Assembly: GCA_037157565.1 (NCBI GenBank)
Contig: JAZHRO010000063.1
Span: 8,662,001-8,726,000 of the forward strand
Length of the DNA stretch: 64,000 nt
DNA from: Thalassia testudinum
Lineage: Eukaryota; Streptophyta; Magnoliopsida; Alismatales; Hydrocharitaceae
Direction of reading: 5' to 3'
The translations under genes were made by a program, and so were the position numbers. Within the stretch, counting starts at the first letter, position 1. Each line of letters opens with the position of its first letter. Shown piece by piece: positions 1 through 11,150 of the stretch. The notes below the pieces were generated by a model that worked only from the letters and a program-made list of their open reading frames with translations, did no database searches and had not been told where the DNA came from.

Positions 1-1505
1 TATGAAGGTGGGTTGCTCGATGGGAGTTTTGGGTGGATGATGGAATGCAATAGGTTAGGACTTTGTGTGGAAGGATGAGGCAAAGGTTATGCGGTGGTCA
101 GCGAGGCGGATGGAGGGGTGTAGCAGCATATATGCCTTGCCAAAGTAGCAGTTAGAGACAGAGAAGACGGGGATGAGCGGTGGAGTCGAGGGTTATTTTT
201 GGGATTTTTGGGTAGGAAACTAAACTAGGAATCTAAAAAAACTAATCTAACCTAACCTAATCAGACAAAAGCAGGAGAACGGCACCGGCGTTGGTATGCC
301 AGCGCTGGGGAAGGTGAAACTCTGGTAGAGAGGGACGGCGACGATGACGGAGAATTGAGGATGCCTGCTGGTATGGCATGACGTGGAGGAAGGTGAGGAA
401 GATGAAACTACCACTGGTATTGTGGTTAGACGATGAGAGGAGTCGGAGGGAGTCGTCGGAACTCGAGGAGCTATTTGGCCGAATGAAGAAAGAGGAAATT
501 GGGGATTCTCCGACTAAAATTAAGTCTAGGGAACTCGGCGAGGTCTGAGGGTCCTTTTATAAGGGTGTAGAGGTTGATTTGAGCTTGGAAGACAAGCTTC
601 CAAGCTTGGAATGTTCGTCGGAATAGGATACCCATCTCTTTGAAGGATTTACATGAGAGATTGGGCAAGGTCTAGAGCTTTGGATCAGGCTAAAAAGGAA
701 GACAATTCCTTGACGAACTTCCCTTTCAATTTTGAGAGGGATTCGTCAAGGAATCATGAAGATCTTGCCATATTAAGGTCGTCGAAGTTGTAGGAATAGG
801 ATTTCATGGTGGCAGAGACCAATTTGTGAAGAAGACAACAAAGCTAGGGGGCTATTTGTAAGAAATTCAAAAAGCTAGGGATCTGAATGCGATAAAAAGA
901 GTTTGACTGAACCAAAATGCAAACTTGGTCAAGATGATCTCAAATTGGGCCCAAATTTTGGTATAAACCTAATTAAGACCCAAGAAATCCAATGGTGAAG
1001 TTAGATTTAGGCTTTGACCTCGTTTGACTGGGTAATTTTTGTAAAAACCTAAATTAGGGCAAATATCAGTCTGAGACTATTTTGGGTCAAGACGTGCTCT
1101 AATGGTTAAATTAAAGGTACCAAATCCTAGATAATATTTTTCTATTAATTTTAGAGGGTTTAGTTGATTTTTATTCTGATTAGAACCTCAATTAATTAAG
1201 CGGGTCCTTTTTAGGGTTTCAAAAATCATTTAATTCTCAAAACACTAAAAAACCTATTTCTGTCTATACTAACCCACTTGTTAGACTCTTAAGACCATTT
1301 GACCCTTAATTAACCCCTAAGAAAACCCATGATTGTACTATAATTGAGATATACTATTAAAACTACAGTTTTACAGTTGTTTTACTGTATTTCCCTGAAA
1401 ATGGATTTGCAGTGAATTACGTCTCTCTGGTGATTATGTAGGAACATTTAATGACTTAATCAGATCAAATTGAGCTAGTTATGGCTCATGATGGTGTTCC
1501 CATCA
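1..1505 (-). mobile_element. S0: LTR of the R1 family, cut by the window edge
   Basis: Read on the minus strand, the LTR starts at 1505 with TGATGGGAACACCATCATG, the same start as the R1 3' LTR at 14123. It runs leftwards off the window, so only the first ~1.5 kb of a ~2.7 kb LTR is visible. It keeps the U3 hairpin near 707-759 and a TATA box on the minus strand (CTTTTATA on plus at 554-561). No polypurine tract lies to its right. Homology to the R4 leader starts at about 1515 instead, so S0 sits inside the R2 leader. Whether it is a solo LTR or one end of an element cannot be decided here. Confidence 0.8.
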
Positions 1506-2161
1506 ACGGGTATGAGTAATTCCTTTAAAAATAAAAAATACTGTGGAGTGCCTGGTTAGTTCCTAAAATTAAGTCCTATGGAGCAAACTACTTGAGTTTT
1601 CAATTTAATATTTAGTGGTACAGCCTAAATAGATTAAACAATTGGCTTTTTGCACCACTAAATTAGGGCACACAAAATATTTCTAGTAACTTATGTATGT
1701 AGTTGGTTCGAGTGTACCGGGTCCACAGGTCAGAATCTTGGTTTGTAACTAAATTAGACACAATGTGCCTTAGGGTTTATGGGTGTCTAATGTGTGTGTA
1801 TGTTAATTAAATCCCACAATCAAAGAAGATATTTTTTTGTACTTTTTTCTTTTATATATGGGTGGGTAAAGTGGGTGGAGGTGACAAACAAGATAGCCAA
1901 GTCTACCCTAGGGTTTATGTAAACACCTAAGTAGATTCGAGTCTTAGTTATTTATGTGGCAAAATGAAATCTAGGGGGTGGGGAGTGGGGGTATACTTAC
2001 AAAACCTTTAACTGCACTTTTCTCCAATCTACCACCTTTGCTTGCCTCAGACAAGTAGCTGCAATCATAATAAATTGAAGAGGAGTGAGGTAAAAGTTAA
2101 ATAAGTGTGGGAAGAATGTGGAAAATCAAAGTTTGTTGCCTCCTCGGCAATGGCACCAAAA
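1506..2161 (-). mobile_element. R2: leader region of an Athila-like element
   Basis: About 1540-2010 matches 54115-54575, the leader of R4, in the same minus orientation; shared stretches include GGAGTGCCTGG and CCTAGGGTTTATG. Further right it reaches a minus-strand primer-binding site and then an LTR. No coding sequence is visible. The rest of R2 would lie left of the S0 insertion, outside the window. Confidence 0.7.
2141..2158 (-). other. R2 primer-binding site (tRNA-Asp type)
   Basis: On minus the site reads TGGTGCCATTGCCGAGGA. The 3' end of plant tRNA-Asp calls for TGGCGCCGTTGCCGGGGA, so this is the same site with a few changes. It lies three bases from the LTR end at 2162, where a PBS belongs. 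It fixes R2 as a minus-strand element whose 5' LTR lies to the right. Confidence 0.75.
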
Positions 2162-3196
2162 TGATGTGAGAAAATTCAGCAAAGAAAAATAGTTAGGTTT
2201 TTGGGAAAGAGAAACCCAAATTGTAGTACATACTAAATTTTGCCATCAAATAAAAATAATTGACTCGTTGAGTCATTAGGTTGAACATGATAAGGCAAAC
2301 CTTTTATTAAAATCCACGTTTGAATTTTTTTTTTTGGCATTTTTTGCCTTTTGTAATTTTTATGGGTTTTTGATAGAATACCAAGTTAACACTAATCTAG
2401 CTAAACACAATAATTAAAGAGAGACAGAGAGAGGGAGAATTTGATAATATAAATAACTAGAATTTATTACAGCTAAAAATGAATATAATACAATAAAAGA
2501 GAGAGAGGGGTGACAAGAATCTCTCGAAATGGCTATTTGATGAGATGACGACGCTTGGTGGTAGCTAGACGACTAGGATGCAGGGTAGGATGACAAGGAT
2601 GAGGTGTAGGAAGAAACCGGGTAGAGGAAATCTTAAGCCAAGATCGAGGGGATTTGGGATAAGGGATAGGAGTTCCTAACCTAAGAGAATGGGGATAAGG
2701 AGGTGGAGGTGATCTTCTACCTGAATGGGGGTGAAAGGATTGCCCTAGGACGCCCTATGAGGGAGGTGAGGTATAGACAAAATGTAGGTATAGGGATATG
2801 TTTTCTATGCTAATAGGGGACCTTAGGGCTTGGGAGTAGGCTATTGGGAGCTTTGGTAGGCTTCTAGAGCTTTAAATTAGGTAAGGGAAACATAGGTAGA
2901 GATGATTTGCAAAGGGGAAGGAAGAGGGTAATCATAAGTGACAAAATAGGGTTTTTCCTAGCCATGCATGGCCACAACATTCAAAGTGTCGTGCATAGCA
3001 TGCAGGAGTGTACAGTGCCTGCATGCATGCATGCACCTCGGGCGCAGCTGTGTGATGCGCTAGTTCTTTGAAGGAGAGGTGAGGGATATCAACTGTCAGA
3101 TGAGGAGTGAAGGGCCTTGATAGCATGAGGAAACACATTGGGATCACACCCTTAGCATGTCAGATCGCGTGTTGGGTGATCTTCTCCATCCAACGC
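2162..3196 (-). mobile_element. R2 5' LTR, part 1 (U5 side)
   Basis: The minus-strand LTR ends at 2162 (CA just before the PBS). Stretches such as 2480-2780 match the R4 3' LTR at about 30450-30730, and 3080-3175 matches about 31090-31145. At 3197 the sequence switches to the R1 5' LTR, and the matching order of the R4 LTR resumes at 16849. I therefore read this as one LTR split by R1. It contains a GCATGCATGCATGC run near 3021. Confidence 0.65.
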
Positions 3197-3910
3197 CTCA
3201 TTTTAACCCAATTAAATCAATAAATGCTCCTACATAACCGCCAAAGAGTCACAAGTCATTGCATAGTCATTTTGAAAGAAAAATAAAAACTAGGGCTAAA
3301 ACTACAATTTAATCAGCTCATCTTGAATGTAGTACAACCAAGGGTTTTCTCAGGGGTTAAATGAAGGTGAATTGGTCTTAAAAAGATAACAAGTAGGATA
3401 AGACAGACAGTAAAGTGTTTGCACGTGTTCTGAGAATTAAATTACTTTTGAAACCCTAAAAATAGACCTACTTAATTAACTGAGGTTTTGATCAGGATAA
3501 AATTCACCTAAACCCTCTACAATTTATAGAAAAATATTCTATAGGGTTCATAATTTTTAATTTGACCCTCAGAACTCATTTTAACCCAAAACAGAACCAC
3601 AGACAGACATTTGCCATAATTTGGGTTTTTGAATAAATTACCCAGTCAAACATGGTAAAAACCAAAATCCAACTTCACCATTAGATTCGTTAGGTCAAAA
3701 TTAGGTTTTTATCAAAATTTGGACTCAAGATGAGTTTGTCTTGACCTAGTTTGCAAATTCGTCCTACCTAATTTCATTTTTGCCCTTAATTTTCAAAATC
3801 CTTTCAAACAGGCCCCTAACTTTGTCATCGTTCTCAGAAAAAGGTCCCTACCACCATTAATCCTATTCCTACTTGCTCCAGCAACCTTAAAATGGAAATA
3901 ACTTCTTGAT

Positions 3911-4075
3911 TTCTTGATGAATCTCTTTCAAAATTGAAAGGGAAGTTCGTCAAGAAATTTCCTTTCTTTTGAACCCAATCCTAAGCCCTAGAACTTATCC
4001 AATCTCTCATGCGAATGCATGAGAGATTTGGGTAGGAACTCCCAAGTCTGGCGAGGCTTTCCAAGCTTGGAAAGC
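3911..4075 (+). promoter_or_regulatory. Three consecutive hairpins in the R1 LTR U3
   Basis: Hairpin 1 spans 3911-3956, with ~20-bp arms around TTTCAA/TTGAAA. Hairpin 2 is 4001-4012 against 4017-4028 (AATCTCTCATGC and its exact complement, 4-base loop). Hairpin 3 is the perfect palindrome GCTTTCCAAGCTTGGAAAGC at 4056-4075. The cluster ends ~35 bp before the TATA box. Equivalent structures appear, with changes, in the 3' LTR (from 14868), in S1 (around 37760-37920) and in part in S0. Function is unknown. Confidence 0.7.
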
Positions 4076-4108
4076 TTGTTTCCTAAGCCCAGGCAGTCTC
4101 TAAATTCC

Positions 4109-4116
4109 TATAAAGG
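4109..4116 (+). promoter_or_regulatory. R1 5' LTR TATA box
   Basis: TATAAAGG followed by ACCCTCAGA. The 3' LTR has TATAAAAG at 15068-15075 in the same context. Transcription would be expected to start roughly 25-35 bp downstream, which defines the U3/R border. Confidence 0.7.
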
Positions 4117-5610
4117 ACCCTCAGACGTCACCGAGTTTCCTACGCTCGAAATCAACCGAGATTCCCCATAATTCCTCTCTCTCTTTCATGGCCGAAGGTT
4201 CCTTAACGTCCGACGATCCCCTCTGCCTTTCCTAGTCGTCCGTCTACAACACCAGCAGCAGATTTATCTTCCTCACCTCCTTCCGCATCTCACTATACTA
4301 GCAGACGCCTCCTCCGTCATCCTCACCGTTTCTTCCCCATCGGAGCTACCTTCACCTCTGGCGTCAGCCACACCTCAACCGATGCTATCTCTACCTCGTT
4401 TCATCCACTACCAGCCTAGCTAAGTCCCCTATTCCCTTTACTTTATTTTCGCATTCACCCTACCTCATTTCGACCACCAACGACCCTCCGCGACTTCATT
4501 TTCTCCATCTCCAGCAACTCCTCCGGAGAGCCCATCTCACCACCAAACTCCTCACTGACTACCTCAAAACCTCCGCCTCACCTCTCCGCTCATTTTCCCT
4601 CTCCTTATTCACCACTTCACTCACTCACGCACACCCCCGAACACACCCTCTTTCATGCACACAGACCAACCTCGACACGCACGCACGGACCACGAGACAC
4701 CGCACAAAACCCCCTGTCACACTCGCCGTAGTCCGACGATCCTCCCTGAGCATTCTGACAGGGCCGAGAGGCCATTTTTGTGTTTTCAAGCGTCGAGCTC
4801 CTCGCCATTAATAGTGAGTTTGAGCAAGCTTTGAAGCTGCTCCAGGTGCCTTCACTCCAGAATTTCATCTCCAGGCAACGTAGAAAGCCTCCAGGACTTC
4901 GTCCGAGCTGACAATTGAAGGAGTCTACCTCCTCATTGCACGAATCCGACGAAGGAGCTGCTACTGCAGACGTGTGGAAAAGAAGGCAGAACAATAGTCC
5001 CACATCGATTGTGGAAGAGCGCTCGCTATCACATAAAGTGAATGTGTTAGAGGCTATTCGCCTCATAACACGGGGTGAGGTCCCTCTCACCCACACACCT
5101 GCACCTCGTCTACGACTCTGTTCCCCGCAGATCTAGCCGACCTATTTACCCACCTAGATTGACCTACACTCCTCGCTTACTGCCGCACGCCGGTGAGCCT
5201 GGACCCGGGTACGTTGAATCCGATTACCTGTGGCTCTGGGAGAGCGGATCCTAAAGAGATAGGAGAGGATAGCTGTGCGGGGTAGGGGGAGGGTTTTGCT
5301 GCTGAAGGCTTTGGCTGACACTTAGCCAACTTGAGATTTTCCCCTCCTTTGTGATAAGGAGAAGGAAGCAAAAGAAGAGAGAAAGAAGAGAAGGAAGAGA
5401 GCCACAAAAGTAAAGAAGAAGAAGAAGGAGAGGAATCCCAACAAGGAAAGAAGAAGAAGTACCAAGAAGGAAGGAACAGAGAATGAAGAAGAAATCCAAG
5501 CACTATAGAATCAGACGTTTAAGACGTCTGATCCTACCATCATACGACACATTTGAGCATTATTTCTTATATTGATATGTGAGTTCCTTAGCTATTATTG
5601 TAAGGAGTAT

Positions 5611-5630
5611 ATGGTGGTTTAAACCACCAT
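5611..5630 (+). promoter_or_regulatory. Perfect 20-bp palindrome in R1 LTR R/U5
   Basis: ATGGTGGTTTAAACCACCAT is identical in the 3' LTR at 16588-16607. Just outside it, GGAGT (5606-5610 region) and ACTCC (5633-5637 region) extend the stem. S1 carries the version TGGTGATTTAAATCACCA at 36219-36236, where both arms changed together. It lies downstream of TATA and would therefore be in the RNA. Confidence 0.7.
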
Positions 5631-5873
5631 TTTACTCCATTATTTTTGCAATTGATACTTGATCCTAGTGCTACATTATTTTGAAATAATTCTTGATTTC
5701 AATTCTATAGCTTTCTTGTCTTATATTGCAATTCTTGAGATTTAAATTCCCATATTGCTCCCTATGTTCAACTTCGGAACTTTTTCGAGTAATAAAACTT
5801 ATTTGTTTTCAAAGCGATTTCAACTATATTACAACACTTTATTTTAAAACTCGATTTCTCCTTGCGAGCATTT

Positions 5874-5891
5874 TGGCGCCGTTGACGGGGA
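5874..5891 (+). other. R1 primer-binding site (tRNA-Asp)
   Basis: TGGCGCCGTTGACGGGGA starts three bases after the LTR end. It matches the complement of the 3' end of plant tRNA-Asp with one mismatch (GAC for GCC). Minus-strand cDNA synthesis would start here. Confidence 0.9.
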
Positions 5892-6979
5892 GCAACGGCC
5901 AATTTAGAACTATTGATTGCAATTCCTGATTTGGTACTAACTCGCTTTATCTCTTTTGCTATGATTTTGTTTCGGGGAGAGATTCATTGAAGAAAGATCA
6001 GCCGCACATCAAACATACCAAGGGCAGGTAAGCTGTATCTATTCTCTCTTAAACCCCTATTTCTGAGAAGGTTAAAAGGAAAAAAATCAATTATGGCTAC
6101 TTGCATTCTATTCTTAGATAATTCACCAAGTTGCCTGATTTGATTTAGACAACAAACTCTAATTCGTGCACCCACTTAAAGTGTAAGGTATCTAGGGCTA
6201 CCACATTCTTATTTGAGCCCTAGGTATCACATTTGGATAAATTAAATCGAACCAAATCAAAGGCCATCTAGGGTTTCCAGTTTAAGGATTTAGAAACACA
6301 CTTGCTTAAACAAGAATCAACTTTCCCAAACAGTGTGTGCCCAAGCCTTGATTGAATTGATCTACTCAAGCAAACCCTAAAAATCAGGCTCTTAATCTCA
6401 CTTGAATCTTAAAAGAGGGACCTAAAAGGACAAACAGTTGAAGTTGACCCACCTTGTTGGGTCAACTAATCTTTAAATTAGGTCACTCTTGCACTCAATA
6501 CATCTTAAAAGTTTAAGTGAAATCCTAATTACCCTTGCTCTTAATTAAAACTGTTAGACTTAAGAGGTCAAGTCCCCATTCTGGTCTACCTGGACCATCA
6601 GTGACAAGAGAGGTCGGGTGGGGGAAACCCTGTAACCCGTGGGGATGCTCTACCATGTAGGGGTCTTCACGGGACTCTCCCTCTCTAGCTGCCCAAGTAA
6701 TTCACAGGTGGACGGCATTTTGACTAAGGGGTATCATCTGCCCCGAACCTCTATAGTCATCCAAAATTTTTGGGTGTCATGATTGGGTCCATCACATTCT
6801 ATTCTCATCCAGTCCATCGATGCATGTTTGGTAGGAGGTCCTTAAGACCACCCTTGAGGCCTCCATTAGTTATTCACTCCCGTCAAGGCTAGGCCTCGAC
6901 TTTCATGTTTGTACAGCAACCCCATCACATAGACATCTCTTCTGATTCATCTGAGCCTAACTCTCCTTCTTCCATCATC
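5892..6979 (+). mobile_element. R1 untranslated leader
   Basis: There is no coding sequence of note between the PBS and the gag ATG. A block at about 6585-6715 (TCTACCTGG ... CAAGTAATT) resembles the leader of R3 at about 21105-21235. Such leaders in gypsy elements usually hold the RNA packaging and translation-control signals. Which part does that here is inference. Confidence 0.7.
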
Positions 6980-8860
6980 ATGGTACAACCAGTAGAAGAG
7001 GACAACCGCAAGAATCAGCTTTAGCACCTTAATGATCTATTTCAAGCTTTTGTGAATCCACCATGGCATCCTATGATGCGAGATCATTACAATCCCGCCG
7101 CGGTGGCGATCGAACCTCGAATCCAAATCCCAGCTGGAGGTCCTGATACTAAACTCAAGCCCAACATGATTCATGCTATTCTGAAATTTCATGGGCTCAA
7201 TTCTGAGGATCCTTTCCAACACATTAAATAGCTCAAGCATCTGGCTTAGACCTTCGGGTTAGATGTTCAGAATTAGGATATTCTTCTCATGAAAATGTTC
7301 TCCTTCTCTCTCATGGACAGAGCAGCTCACTGGTATCAGACTCAAACACATCCAATCAACACATGGGTTGAACTACAATCCGAGTTTTTGAAAAAGTTCT
7401 TCCCAGTTGGTTGAACGAATGCCTTACAACACCAGATCATGCATTTCACACAACAGCCTGGAGAACCACTTCACGAAGCATGGGATTGTTTCCTGGATCT
7501 CATGCGAAAGTGCCCCCATCACAGAGTTCCTAAATGGGAACAAGTCCAGTCTTTTTACCAGGGTCTCCGTGAAGATATCCGATTATTCGTCAATGCAACT
7601 TGCGGAGGAAATATCATGGGTCAACATGAAGACACCGTGTGGGAGATTCTCAAGAATATGTGTGAAAACTCCATCAATAATGACTCCATGGGCATATTTG
7701 ACCGGACGAATGCCTATGCATTGACGAATCAAAGGGGAGCACATGAGACATAGGGTCTATCCTCTTCTGTTGACTTGGAACTGATGGCCAGTCATTTGGG
7801 CAAGGTCTTTATTATTGAGAAGAAGGTGGATGAGCTAACTCAACATCTGCAGCGAGCCACCTTTGTGCAAAACCCGTTCGCACAGCCGTCCTCTGGGAGG
7901 GAAGTTGTACATAACATCTACCATCTATCTTCTCAAGGGTTGGACCCGTATCCACCCCCATCTGACTCTAGGTCCGGCGGAAACTCCGAACCTACCTATT
8001 CTAATTAAGGGAACTCTGAACCCTCGTATTCTCACTTTTCTGAGGTTCCTCAGGCCTGCAAGGACCTCAACGCCATCCAAAATGACCCATTCTTTAATAC
8101 CTATAACCCTGGATGGAGAAATAATCCTAATTTCATGTGGGAAGGAAACAATCAGAATCAGAGACCACCATATCAGCCTCGTCCACAAGCTTCTCGTCCA
8201 TATCGACTGCCTCAGCCTCGGCCCAACCCCACCTATCAATCTGAGCCAACTCAAGGAGATCAAATGACTCTTATCCTTCAGACTCTAGCTGACATTCAAA
8301 AGATGAATGCGGCTATGTAGAAACAACACAAAGACGAGATCACAGAGGTCCGCAATCAACTCACCCAGATGACAAATTCCCGCCAACCTAGTACAACCTC
8401 TACCTAATCCCAATAACATGCCGAATCAGAGGCATGTTATAAACCCAAACCAAGTCCAAGCCCACATGGTTTATCAGGCCCCTTCTGCTCCATCACTCGA
8501 TAGGATGGAAGCTTCAACATCATACTTGGGATTTCAGCAGTAGCCACCTATTTTACCTACACCAAACCAGAACCAGGTAGGACTGAATTCAGTTCCGACT
8601 TGTAGTGGCAAAGCAACACAGGACCTACCTTACCCAAGCCACTTTCAGCCTGGTAGTGCTAACCCAAACCCTAGGATAGTCATCCAAGATACCCTTGTCC
8701 CAGATCAAGAACCTGGACCTATTTCAGAGGAACCATCTAAGGTTCCATTTCCTGAGGCCTTGACCAAGGGAAAGAGGACAACCAAACCCGTGGCACCTGA
8801 AGAGGACCTGGTCAAGCTCTTTGAACAAGTCCATATAAACATCCCCTTGATGGATGCAAT
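6980..8860 (+). pseudogene. gag: R1 gag (Athila-like), broken
   Basis: This is the capsid/nucleocapsid polyprotein of an LTR retrotransposon. ATG at 6980 opens one frame that also holds the downstream stretches at 7439-7753, 7775-8008 and 8135-8320. Recognisable gag sequence runs through residues FHGLNSEDPFQHI, DRAAHWYQT, FLKKFFPVG and HEAWDCFLDLMRKCPHH, all close to the R4 gag. At least a dozen in-frame stops interrupt it (for example in the H-I-K-stop and A-stop-T region at 7225-7285). No clear zinc knuckle is visible. It is non-functional. Confidence 0.85.
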
Positions 8861-9622
8861 TTGCCACGTACCAGCTTATGCACAATTTCTGAAGATGTGT
8901 GTACACCTAAGCGTAAGCCACGAACCAAAAGTGGGAGCCCAATCGTATTGTCAGAGCAAGCCAACTCCATCATTTTGAGTAGGCTCCCACCTAAGGCAAA
9001 AGACTTAGGTACTCCCCTGATTTCCTGTACAATTGGTTATATCCAATTTGATAGAGCATTATTGGATCTAGGAGCCTCCATAAACCTAATACCTACATCC
9101 CTACTTGACTATCTTGAGGAATCTGAGCACAAACCAACAGAGGTGACATTACAGTTGGCAGATCGATCTACCAAGTCACCTAAAGGAGTTCTTAAGGATG
9201 TCATTGTTAGGGTTCAGGATTTCTATTTCTTGGTGGATTTCATAGTCTTGGATATTGATGCTCTAGAGAATCCAAAAAACACATCGATCATACTAGGGAG
9301 ACCCTTTCTAGCCACTGCTAGGGCCAACATTAATTGTGAGGAGGGCCAAATTGAACTAAAATTTGGGAACCAGACACTAAAGATCGACATCTATAAGGCC
9401 CAACAAGGGATTAATTGCGGGGTTATAGGACAAATATGTGATATCGAGGTTGTGGTTGACGATCGGTATATCAAGGAAAACCTGACTACTTCTGATCAAC
9501 CACAAAAGGATCAAAACCCGCAATTAGAGGAGTCCGAACTCAACCTAGACACACCCATAGCTCCTTCCCTTGCTCCTGACACCCACCCTAAACCACCTGC
9601 TGCTGCTGATAACCTTGTTTAG
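8861..9622 (+). pseudogene. pro: R1 aspartic protease region
   Basis: This 253-codon open stretch is in the same frame as gag, so gag and protease were one ORF. The active site reads FDRALLDLGASINLIP, with D-L-G in place of the usual D-S/T-G, as is typical of Athila-type elements. The flap/second motif ILGRPFLATARA follows. The protease would cleave the gag-pol polyprotein inside particles. The acidic, proline-rich tail (PQKDQNPQLEESE...) ends at a stop at 9620-9622, and the RT that follows is in another frame. Confidence 0.85.
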
Positions 9623-9645
9623 AACTAAAGCCTCTTCCCGATCAT

Positions 9646-10625
9646 CTAAAGTACGTCTTTTTGGGTTCCAATCAGACGTTTCCTGTGATTATCAACTCCA
9701 GACTTACACCTAATCAGGAATCCCATCTGATTTCTATTCTCTAGCAACATCGAAGAGCCATTGGGTGGACTCTCGATGATTTGACTAGTATTAGCCCCTC
9801 TTATTATACACATCGCATCTATACTAAAGAGGGCACACGACCTTCCCGTGAAATGCAGAGGCATCTAAATCCTAATCTGCAAGAGGTCATGAAAAAGGAG
9901 ATCATTAAGTGGTTAGATGCTAGGATCATCTACCCGATCTCCGACAATCGGTGGGTGAGTCCAATCCAGGTTGTGCCTAAGAAGGCAAGACTCACCATGA
10001 TCACGACTGAGACCAGAGAAATCATACCGACCCGTGTAGCAAATTCGTGGAGAGTCTGCATTGATTACAGAAGACTCAATACCTCCATGAAGAAGGATCA
10101 TTTCCCACTACCGTTTATTGATCAGATTCTCGAAAAACTAGCGGGAAATAAATTCTTTTGCTTCTTGGATGGGTACTCTGGCTATAACCAGGTGGCAATC
10201 CATCTTGAAGAGCAAGAGAAGACCACTTTCACCTGCCCCTTCAAGACATACGCATTCCGAAGGAAGCCTTTCGATCTCTGCAATGCACCCGCTACTTTTT
10301 AGCGATGCATGCTTGCCATATTCTCAGGTATGGTAGGTGAATATATGAAGTCTTCATGGATGACTTCTCAATTTTTGGCAAATCATTTGACGATTGCCTC
10401 TTGCACTTGGTCCAAATCCTTAAGCAGTGCATTGACGTGAACTTGGTTCTTTCCTGGGAAAAGAGTCACTTCATGGTGCCTAAAGGAATTGTTCCAGGAC
10501 ATCTAATCTCCGAAAAAGGCATCCAGGTTGATCAAAACAAGGTAAATCTGATTTTCAAACTCCCTATGCCTAGCTCAGTCAAAGACATCCGATCCTTCCT
10601 GAGGCACATCGATTTTTACCGGTGA
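9646..10625 (+). pseudogene. pol: R1 reverse transcriptase, frameshifted
   Basis: This copies element RNA into cDNA. The frame at 9781-10302 holds KKEIIKWLDARIIYPISD, WRVCIDYRRLN, KKDHFPLPFIDQ, FFCFLDGYSGYNQ and EEQEKTTFTCPF. A stop follows at CNAPATF. A one-base loss near 10345 moves the catalytic block FMDDF (about 10352-10366) into another frame, read at 10356-10625 with LSWEKSHFM and IRSFLRHIDFYR. An extra ~20 codons sit between VPKK and WRVC. The motifs match Athila-like elements and R4. Non-functional. Confidence 0.9.
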
Positions 10626-11150
10626 TTCATTCCAAACTTCTTGAAAATCGCACGCCCCCTGACTAATCTGCTATCTAAGGATGTCTCATTTGAAATCTCT
10701 AAGGAGTGCACTTAGGCATTTGAGATCGTACGTGATCGAGTTACCCAAGCACCTATCCTACAACCCCTTGATTGGTCCCAACCCTTTGAGATCATGTGTG
10801 ATGCATCTGATTACACAGTAGGTGCGATCTTGGGTAGAAATTAGATGGGAAACCCATGGTCATTTATTACACTAGCAAGACACTTGATGAGGCTAAGCAT
10901 AACTACACAGTTACTGAGAAAGAGCTGCTAGCCGTAGTATTTGCCCTGGAAAAATTTAGATCGTATCTTTTGGGTTCCCGTATTATCATTTACTCAGATC
11001 ACACTCCTGTGAGGCATCTCCTTGCAAAGAAGGATGCGAAACCTCTACTAATCTGCTGGATCTTCTTGTTGCAAGAATTTGATCTCGAGATTTGTGATAA
11101 GGCGGGAAAATAGAATGTGGTAGCTGATCACTTATCCCACCTTCCTTCTG
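10626..11150 (+). pseudogene. pol: R1 RNase H
   Basis: The RNase H removes the RNA strand from RNA:DNA hybrids. Visible motifs are CDASDYTVGA (about 10797-10826), [34 protein letters not shown] and NVVADHLSHL. A frame change separates CDASD from the open stretch at 10856-11113, and a stop at 11111-11113 interrupts ...DKAGK before NVVAD. Confidence 0.85.

Larger units (their letters stand above)
3197..5870 (+). mobile_element. R1 5' LTR (lacks its first ~32 bp)
   Basis: This aligns along its whole length with the R1 3' LTR at 14123-16848, ending ...GCGAGCA at 5870 just before the PBS. The first ~32 bp of the 3' copy (TGATGGGAACACC...) are missing; homology starts at CTCATTTT. It contains a TATA box, three hairpins just upstream of it, a polypurine-rich stretch at about 5345-5490, and the perfect palindrome at 5611-5630. 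The LTR drives transcription and supplies polyadenylation signals for the element. Confidence 0.9.

Noticed and set aside
1821..1860. Possible promoter or terminator from T-rich runs
   Set aside because: These are common in the retrotransposon leader and have no supporting context.
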